Origin: Clostridiales bacterium UBA1316
Lineage (GTDB): Bacteria > Bacillota > Clostridia > Oscillospirales > Oscillospiraceae
Direction of reading: 5' to 3'
DNA: 17,906 nucleotides
Assembly: GCA_002307055.1 (NCBI GenBank)
Contig: DBTM01000036.1
Span: 117,562 to 135,467, forward strand
Position 1 is the first letter of the stretch; each line of letters begins with the position of its first letter. The position numbers and the translations under genes were made by a program. Positions 14,364 through 17,906 of the stretch are shown here, one piece after another. The notes below the pieces were generated by a model. The model made no database searches, had not been told where the DNA came from, and was given only the letters and a program-made list of their open reading frames with translations.

Positions 14364-14392
14364 AGTATAAATGACATATCGTCTGTTCACAA
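14364..14392 (-). promoter_or_regulatory. Sigma-A promoter of the nif operon
   Basis: Minus-strand TTGTGA (14387-14392), 17-bp spacer, TATACT (14364-14369). Predicted start near 14357, leader of about 92 nt. No GlnR-type palindrome (TGTNA-N7-TNACA) was found over it by eye, and no -24/-12 element. Confidence 0.6.
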
Positions 14393-14486
14393 TACACCGT
14401 ATTTTGAAATATATAGCTTTTTTTTCAGAATTTTTATGTAACATCAACAGAAATGCGGGAATCTCTTTTAAATTAAAGCTTTTCCA
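14393..14486. other. Shared control region between divergent nifH and anfO-like promoters
   Basis: 94 bp of AT-rich DNA between the two -35 boxes. A near-palindrome CTTTTAAATTAAAG ends eight bases before the -35 of the AnfO-like gene, and a run of eight T lies at about 14419-14426. No known operator is recognised. Its position would allow one regulator to act on both directions. Confidence 0.35.
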
Positions 14487-14515
14487 TTGACAGCTTTAAT
14501 GCTGGCGCATACAAT
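14487..14515 (+). promoter_or_regulatory. Sigma-A promoter of the anfO-like gene pair
   Basis: TTGACA (14487-14492), 17-bp spacer, TACAAT (14510-14515): the closest to consensus of the promoters in this window. Predicted start near 14522, leader of about 40 nt. Confidence 0.7.
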
Positions 14516-14562
14516 TATGAATGGTAAGGATTATCATAATTCAAAATTCGGGGTGATAAGCC

Positions 14563-15186
14563 GTGATAAGCGATAAAATTGCAATTTTCATGAAAGACAC
14601 ATGCGAGGCTGCTTCGTGCGGCATGGCGGATACAATTGCAGTCTTTGAAAAAACAGACGGGGAATGGGTGCGGAATGAAACACTTTATGTAAACTCGATG
14701 GAGCGCTCGGGCATACCGGAAATAAGGTCTGAGATACGGCGCATAGCCGAGGCGCTCGGTGCGTGCAGAATTGCGGCAGGGACTCAGATATCGGGCATCA
14801 TGTATCAGGAGCTTGACAAGCTGGGCTTTTCTATTTTTGAAATAACGCAATGCAGTCCGGCAGTTCTCGATGAAATCCTCAAGGATGTCACGGAGCTGAA
14901 CGCTTCTGCCGGCACGCCCGAAGAGGCGCCCGGCAAACCTGCTGAAACGGAAACTCCGGGCGTTTTCTTCTTCGACCTTCAAAGACTGCAGAATGCGCAT
15001 CCCGAAATATCCTCAAAACAGGCGCTCCGGGATTTCCTTGAAAATGAGCCGTTTTATGAGCTCCGGCTCGTCTGCGCGCATCTGCCGCCATGGCTGGAAA
15101 ACGGCGGATATGATATAAACACAGAGCCAATGGCAGATGGTCAAACACTTGCTGTGCTCAGGAAGAAACAATGCGGAGGAATATAA
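14563..15186 (+). CDS. AnfO-family nitrogenase accessory protein
   Basis: 207 residues, soluble, no signal peptide. The family was named for a gene at the end of the Fe-only nitrogenase operon; its biochemical role is not settled. Supporting features are the AnfO-like N-terminal half (IAVFEKTDGEWVRNETL, then ACRIAAGTQISGIMYQELDKLGF near 68-90) and the conserved C-terminal segment SSKQALRDFLENEPFYELRL at about 150-169 followed by CAHLPPWLE at 171-179, separated by a low-complexity Glu/Pro/Ala linker (about 113-132). Start is GTG with GGGGTGAT seven bases upstream. It is divergent from nifH and has its own strong promoter; the next gene starts immediately after its stop. No anfG or anfDK is visible, so here it accompanies a molybdenum cluster. 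The exact role is unknown. Confidence 0.8.
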   Translation: MISDKIAIFMKDTCEAASCGMADTIAVFEKTDGEWVRNETLYVNSMERSGIPEIRSEIRRIAEALGACRIAAGTQISGIMYQELDKLGFSIFEITQCSPAVLDEILKDVTELNASAGTPEEAPGKPAETETPGVFFFDLQRLQNAHPEISSKQALRDFLENEPFYELRLVCAHLPPWLENGGYDINTEPMADGQTLAVLRKKQCGGI

Positions 15187-16155
15187 ATGAACGAAGATAA
15201 GCTGCAAACACCGTTCGGGGTCTTCAGCGGTGTGACATTGATTGAATATTACCCGGATGGGGCGGTTAAAGGGATACGGCTGAACGAGAAAAATGCTGTT
15301 ATAACGCATGCCGGTGAGCTGATCCCATATTACGGCGAGGATTCGCCGCGCCGTAAATACAAGTCCTCCGTCACCTTTCACCAAAATGGGATGCTGCGGT
15401 CTGTTTCACTCGAGGAACAGCAGGAGGTGGACACGCCCATCGGTGAGCTGCCGGCGGAGCTTGTGACCTTCTACGATACCGGAGAGCTCAAGCGCGTTTT
15501 CCCGCTGGACGGGAAAATCAGCGGATTCTGGTCGGAAGAGGAGGAGCGCGCGCTGAATATTCCTCTGAGCTTTGATTTGGATTTTACATCGTTTACGGCC
15601 ATGATTTCGGGTATCTGCTTTTACAAAAGCGGAGATATCAGGAGTGTGACGCTCTTCCCGGACGAACGCGTTACAATCAAGCACAGCGCATTCGGAACTG
15701 CCGAGGTGCGTCAGGGCTTTTCGCTTTATGAAAGCGGCGCGCTTGAGTCTCTCGAACCGGCGGAACCCATTAAGGTCGTCACACCAATCGGGACACTCAC
15801 AGCGTATGACCTCAACCCAAACGGCGTGAACGCCGACTGCAACTCTCTTTATTTAGACGAGCAAGGCAGAATCACAAGCCTTGTCAACTCCGGCGAAAAG
15901 CTATTCATCACCACAAAAAAAGGCACGAGCTATACGCTCACGACAAAAGAGATATTCAGCGACGTGGACGATAGCGCCGGCATGCACATCCCGCTGAAGC
16001 TCGACTTTGATTATGAGGAGCAGTCCGCTGCCATCACTGATTATCTCGGTACACCGATACAGTGTGCCTTTGACGACACCTTCATAATCTACCCGGACAA
16101 TACGCAAGGCTGCAGCTCCTCCGACTGCGCGAGCTGTTCACTCTGCAAAAAGTGA
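15187..16155 (+). CDS. MORN-like repeat protein with cysteine-rich tail, function unknown
   Basis: 322 residues, no signal peptide or membrane segment. I do not recognise a named family. It is built of degenerate repeats of the form (F/Y)Y-x-(D/S)-G-x-(L/V)-x-S-(V/I)-x-L at about residues 20-31, 63-75, 95-107, 145-156 and 179-190, with a weaker one at 221-232, each often preceded by a TP(I/F)G turn (8-11, 83-86, 199-202). This is similar to MORN-type beta-hairpin repeats. The last 14 residues hold four cysteines in the pattern CX4CX2CX2C (309, 314, 317, 320), suggesting metal or Fe-S binding. GGAGGA lies inside the end of the AnfO-like gene and its ATG directly follows that stop, so the two are coupled and probably act together. 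No clear terminator follows. Confidence 0.75.
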   Translation: MNEDKLQTPFGVFSGVTLIEYYPDGAVKGIRLNEKNAVITHAGELIPYYGEDSPRRKYKSSVTFHQNGMLRSVSLEEQQEVDTPIGELPAELVTFYDTGELKRVFPLDGKISGFWSEEEERALNIPLSFDLDFTSFTAMISGICFYKSGDIRSVTLFPDERVTIKHSAFGTAEVRQGFSLYESGALESLEPAEPIKVVTPIGTLTAYDLNPNGVNADCNSLYLDEQGRITSLVNSGEKLFITTKKGTSYTLTTKEIFSDVDDSAGMHIPLKLDFDYEEQSAAITDYLGTPIQCAFDDTFIIYPDNTQGCSSSDCASCSLCKK

Positions 16156-16205
16156 AAGGGGTGCGTTTCCAGTATTGATACATACATATCATCCGCAGGC
16201 GGAGC

Positions 16206-16235
16206 TTGACTTTTACTGGACAGGGGATGTAAAAT
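16206..16235 (+). promoter_or_regulatory. Promoter of the rRNA methyltransferase gene
   Basis: TTGACT (16206-16211), 18-bp spacer, TAAAAT (16230-16235). Predicted start near 16242 and hence a leader of about 230 nt, unusually long for a single gene of this size. Confidence 0.5.
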
Positions 16236-16241
16236 GTCAGC

Positions 16242-16348
16242 GGTTGGATGCCGGCTGCCAGAGCAGCGGCAGCACCTTAGAAACGGTGACGAATAAAGCA
16301 TGACCTGGATCTATTAAGCTGAGGTCGGAAACCGAATAACGCGCGTAA
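16242..16348 (+). other. Structured upstream part of the methyltransferase leader
   Basis: Several local pairings are visible: GCTGCC (16254-16259) with GGCAGC (16268-16273), and GACCT (16302-16306) with AGGTC (16322-16326), followed by a small CGG-AAA-CCG hairpin. I do not recognise a known riboswitch class (checked by eye against TPP, cobalamin, lysine, glycine, c-di-GMP and SAM consensus features). A 10-codon ORF at 16248-16280 starts only about six bases after the predicted transcript start and has no ribosome site. Whether this part senses anything is unknown. Confidence 0.3.
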
Positions 16349-16375
16349 CCCTTGGCTCTGAAGTGAAGCCAAGGG
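16349..16375 (+). promoter_or_regulatory. Leader hairpin masking the leader ORF ribosome site / possible attenuator
   Basis: CCCTTGGCT (16349-16357) pairs perfectly with AGCCAAGGG (16367-16375), loop of nine bases, followed by CTTTTG. It could act as a weak terminator. The AAGGG of its 3' arm (16371-16375) is also the Shine-Dalgarno sequence of the leader ORF at 16384. The AGGGCT at 16372-16377 can alternatively pair with GGCCCT at 16429-16434, which touches the 5' arm of the next hairpin. Confidence 0.55.
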
Positions 16376-16383
16376 CTTTTGTC

Positions 16384-16413
16384 ATGCCTGTTTTTATCAC
16401 CGAGTATGGCTGA
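16384..16413 (+). CDS. Putative leader peptide MPVFITEYG
   Basis: Nine codons plus stop (ATG at 16384, TGA at 16411-16413), with AAGGG eight bases upstream. It ends 19 bases before the hairpin that buries the methyltransferase ribosome site. The layout resembles leader peptides of inducible rRNA methyltransferase genes (erm), where a stalled ribosome opens the downstream hairpin. The peptide itself matches no erm leader I know. Short ORFs arise by chance, so this rests on placement and ribosome site only. Confidence 0.35.
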   Translation: MPVFITEYG

Positions 16414-16432
16414 CGAGCGCGCATACGAGGCC

Positions 16433-16465
16433 CTCCTTTCATGTTTTCTAAAAACATGAAAGGAG
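16433..16465 (+). promoter_or_regulatory. Perfect hairpin sequestering the methyltransferase Shine-Dalgarno
   Basis: CTCCTTTCATGTTTT (16433-16447) pairs with AAAACATGAAAGGAG (16451-16465) over 15 bp with no mismatch, loop CTA. The 3' arm contains AAAGGAG, the ribosome site six bases before the ATG at 16472. No T-run follows, so it is not a terminator. This would strongly block translation of the methyltransferase unless opened. Confidence 0.8.
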
Positions 16466-16471
16466 AATTGA

Positions 16472-17119
16472 ATGAAAATTTTAAGCCGAAAGCGGCTTTG
16501 TGATATTGATTTAGCCCAGCTGACCGCGCGCATCGGAGGGCGCTGTCCCATTCATGTGGACGTCGGAACGGGGAGCGGAAAGCTTATACTCGAATCGGCA
16601 AAAAACAACTCCGAAGGCTATTATATCGGTTTGGACCCCTGTGCCGAACGCATGTATGAAAACGCTACGAGAGCGGCGAAACAAGAAAAAAAGCAAGCGT
16701 TTACAAACCTGCTCTATGTTGTTGCATCCGTTGAAGCACTGCCGGAGGAGCTTTCCGGGATTGCCGACACGGTTTCGGTGATATTGCCCTGGGGCAGCCT
16801 GCGTGACGGCATTGCAAAGGCGGAGCCCGCCGTCCTGGCAAACATACGAAAGCTGGGAAAACCGGGCACAGTGCTGACCATATTCGTCGGGTACGAGGAA
16901 AGCCGCGAGCCGCTCGAGATGGTAAAAAGCGCGCTGCCGGTTCTTTCCCGCGATTACTTTAAAGCGCTCACTCCAGCCTACAGCCGCGCCGGAATTCGCA
17001 TCCGCCGTATTGAAACGATTGGAAACAATGAACTGAAGCATCTCGAATCCGATTGGGCGAAAAAGCTCGCATACGGCGTCCCCCGGCAGTTTATCAAGCT
17101 CGAAGGCGTCTATATCTGA
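16472..17119 (+). CDS. 16S rRNA (adenine-1408 N1) methyltransferase, KamB/NpmA type
   Basis: 215 residues, Rossmann-fold SAM-dependent methyltransferase. Members methylate A1408 in the decoding site and give resistance to kanamycin, apramycin and related aminoglycosides. The SAM site is shown by HVDVGTGSGKLILESA (28-43) and YYIGLDP (50-56). The family signature LPWGSL at 105-110 places Trp107 where NpmA has one of the two Trp that stack on the flipped adenine, and SDWAKKLAYG (193-202) supplies the second, Trp195. Lys198 and Arg205 align with basic rRNA contacts of NpmA (the first is Arg there). The length and segment order match KamB/NpmA throughout; the related tRNA m7G46 enzyme TrmB lacks the PWGSL and WAKK(R)LA(Y/F)G pair. 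The gene stands alone with its own promoter, leader and hairpin terminator. Base composition does not differ obviously from its neighbours, so it may be long resident. Confidence 0.85.
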   Translation: MKILSRKRLCDIDLAQLTARIGGRCPIHVDVGTGSGKLILESAKNNSEGYYIGLDPCAERMYENATRAAKQEKKQAFTNLLYVVASVEALPEELSGIADTVSVILPWGSLRDGIAKAEPAVLANIRKLGKPGTVLTIFVGYEESREPLEMVKSALPVLSRDYFKALTPAYSRAGIRIRRIETIGNNELKHLESDWAKKLAYGVPRQFIKLEGVYI

Positions 17120-17125
17120 GCACGG

Positions 17126-17167
17126 AAGAGCACGAACCCGCGCCGAAAGGTGCGGGTTCGTGCTCTT
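17126..17167 (+). terminator. Long hairpin after the methyltransferase gene
   Basis: A perfect 16-bp stem: AAGAGCACGAACCCGC (17126-17141) with GCGGGTTCGTGCTCTT (17152-17167), ten-base loop, seven bases after the stop codon. The T-run is almost absent (TTGG), so it may be a poor intrinsic terminator or act mainly in mRNA stability. Confidence 0.65.
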
Positions 17168-17201
17168 GGTAGTGTGTACATGCCCCCCTATAAATAGATG
17201 C

Positions 17202-17230
17202 TTGAAATAATTGGTATAGCGCGGTATTCT
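17202..17230 (+). promoter_or_regulatory. Possible promoter of rtcB
   Basis: TTGAAA (17202-17207), 17-bp spacer, TATTCT (17225-17230). A perfect TATAAT lies a little downstream (about 17241-17246) but without a matching -35. Confidence 0.35.
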
Positions 17231-17301
17231 GATATTGCCGTATAATGATTTGAAGCTGGATCAAAAGATTCGGGTATACCTCATATGAATGGCGGGTTAT
17301 T

Positions 17302-17727
17302 ATGATAGAAATTTTAGGGGCCAACAATACGGCCATGATTTTTACTGATGTGCTGGACGAAAAGGCGGCGGAGCAGATTAAGCTGCTCTGCGACCAGGAA
17401 TTCGTCCGGGACAGTAAGATCAGGATTATGCCCGATGTCCACGCGGGCGCGGGCTGCACCATCGGCACTACCATGACCATAACCGATAAGGTGGTGCCGA
17501 ATCTTGTCGGCGTCGACATCGGCTGCGGGATGGAAACCGTGCGCATCGCGCAAACCCGGCTTGAGCTGCAAAAGCTGGATAAGCTGATTTATGAGAAGAT
17601 ACCGTCAGGCCGCAATGTCCGCGTCAAAACACACAGGTTCTGCGAAGAGATTGATTTATCGAAGCTCCGGTGCGTCAGTCAGGCGAACGCCGACCGGGCG
17701 TATCTCTCCATCGGCACGCTGGGCGGC
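17302..17727 (+). pseudogene. rtcB: RtcB RNA ligase, 5' part, interrupted
   Basis: RtcB joins 2',3'-cyclic phosphate or 3'-phosphate RNA ends to 5'-OH ends using GTP and Mn2+, in RNA repair. The first 142 residues are typical: IRIMPDVHAGAGCTIGTTM at 40-58, then NLVGVDIGCGM at 67-77 with metal-binding Asp72 and Cys75, and DRAYLSIGTLGG at 131-142. In intact members the next residues are GNHFIE with a metal-binding His; here the frame passes into AT-rich sequence (VIFTLYILLVYY) and stops at 17781. Intact proteins are about 400 residues, so the guanylylation His and most of the active site are lost. The ATG has a weak GGCGGG upstream. The remainder could resume beyond the window. Confidence 0.8.
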
Positions 17728-17906
17728 GTTATATTTACTTTATATATACTATTGGTTTATTACGATACTCGCATGAGCTGAAGCATTGAAAATTCAGGGA
17801 TTTATTATCGTATATATCGTTAACCACGAAAAGCATACAAAAAAATACAAGGTAGATGTTTTTTTTCGACAATTCTAAAAAGGTAACTGTTCAGTCGCGA
17901 TTGTAA
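17728..17906. mobile_element. AT-rich sequence interrupting rtcB, with possible insertion-sequence end
   Basis: Directly after the GGCGGC codons of rtcB the base composition drops sharply to AT-rich and no coding is visible. At 17882 GTAACTGTTCAGTCGCGATT begins; a GTAA start is typical of IS66-family terminal repeats, and an element could continue past the window end. No transposase, paired inverted repeat or target duplication is visible here, so the type of element is a guess. A misassembled contig end is the alternative. Confidence 0.3.

Noticed and set aside
14364..14515. GlnR or NrpR type operators near the nifH promoter
   Set aside because: No TGTNA-N7-TNACA or GGAA-N6-TTCC palindrome could be found by eye at the promoter.
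16248..16280. Ten-codon Ala-rich ORF (MPAARAAAAP) in the methyltransferase leader
   Set aside because: It would start about six bases after the predicted transcript start with no ribosome site; the ORF at 16384 is the better leader-peptide candidate.
16349..16380. Ordinary intrinsic terminator of the repeat-protein operon
   Set aside because: It lies downstream of a good promoter for the next gene and its U-tract is short; I keep it as a leader element, although termination of upstream transcripts cannot be excluded.
16237..16551. Minus-strand ORF of 104 codons across the methyltransferase leader
   Set aside because: It overlaps the start of the methyltransferase gene and the leader hairpins on the opposite strand and has no family motifs.
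1..17906. CRISPR array, tRNA or rRNA genes
   Set aside because: No regularly spaced repeats, no cloverleaf or rRNA-like stretches were seen.

Overview
The window is part of the chromosome (or a large contig) of an anaerobic nitrogen-fixing firmicute, most likely a clostridium with a near-balanced base composition. Four traits point there. The nif order on the minus strand is H-I1-I2-D-K-E-N/B-ferredoxin-Vomega-Valpha. nifN and nifB are fused. Homocitrate synthase is split into two genes. A 2Fe-2S ferredoxin of the Clostridium pasteurianum type sits in the operon. Shine-Dalgarno sequences are strong and promoters are of the sigma-A type (17-18 bp spacers).

Layout. 1-479: 5' part of a second nifH (minus strand, runs off the left edge), with a long leader and its own promoter (741-769). 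1017-3352: a rightward group with a NifS/IscS-type cysteine desulfurase, a TtcA-like PP-loop ATPase and a frameshifted remnant of a C39-like protein, closed by a bidirectional terminator at 3356-3392. 3409-14264: the leftward nif operon of ten genes, tightly spaced and probably one transcript from the promoter at 14364-14392. 14487-16155: a divergent pair, an AnfO-family protein and a MORN-like repeat protein with a cysteine-rich tail. 16206-17119: a KamB/NpmA-type 16S rRNA (m1A1408) methyltransferase preceded by an elaborate leader. 17302-17727: the front of an rtcB RNA ligase gene, cut off by AT-rich foreign-looking sequence that continues to the window end.

How the genes work together. NifH and NifDK are the Fe protein and the MoFe protein. 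NifI1 and NifI2 form the PII-like switch that shuts nitrogenase off after ammonium addition in archaea and clostridia. NifE, NifN-B and NifV (alpha plus omega) make FeMo-cofactor and its homocitrate. The ferredoxin is a likely nitrogenase partner. The AnfO-like and repeat proteins share the control region with nifH and may be accessory. NifS and TtcA can form a sulfur-transfer pair, probably for tRNA thiolation, though help with Fe-S assembly for nitrogenase is possible.

The least expected parts are: (1) the leader of the methyltransferase gene, with a perfect 15-bp hairpin that buries its Shine-Dalgarno sequence, a nine-codon leader ORF just upstream, and another hairpin that buries the leader ORF's own ribosome site, resembling the translational attenuators of erm genes; (2) an identical 13-nt motif in the 5' leaders of both nifH copies; (3) an AnfO homologue in what looks like a molybdenum-only cluster. 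All calls come from reading the sequence; no database search or folding program was run.
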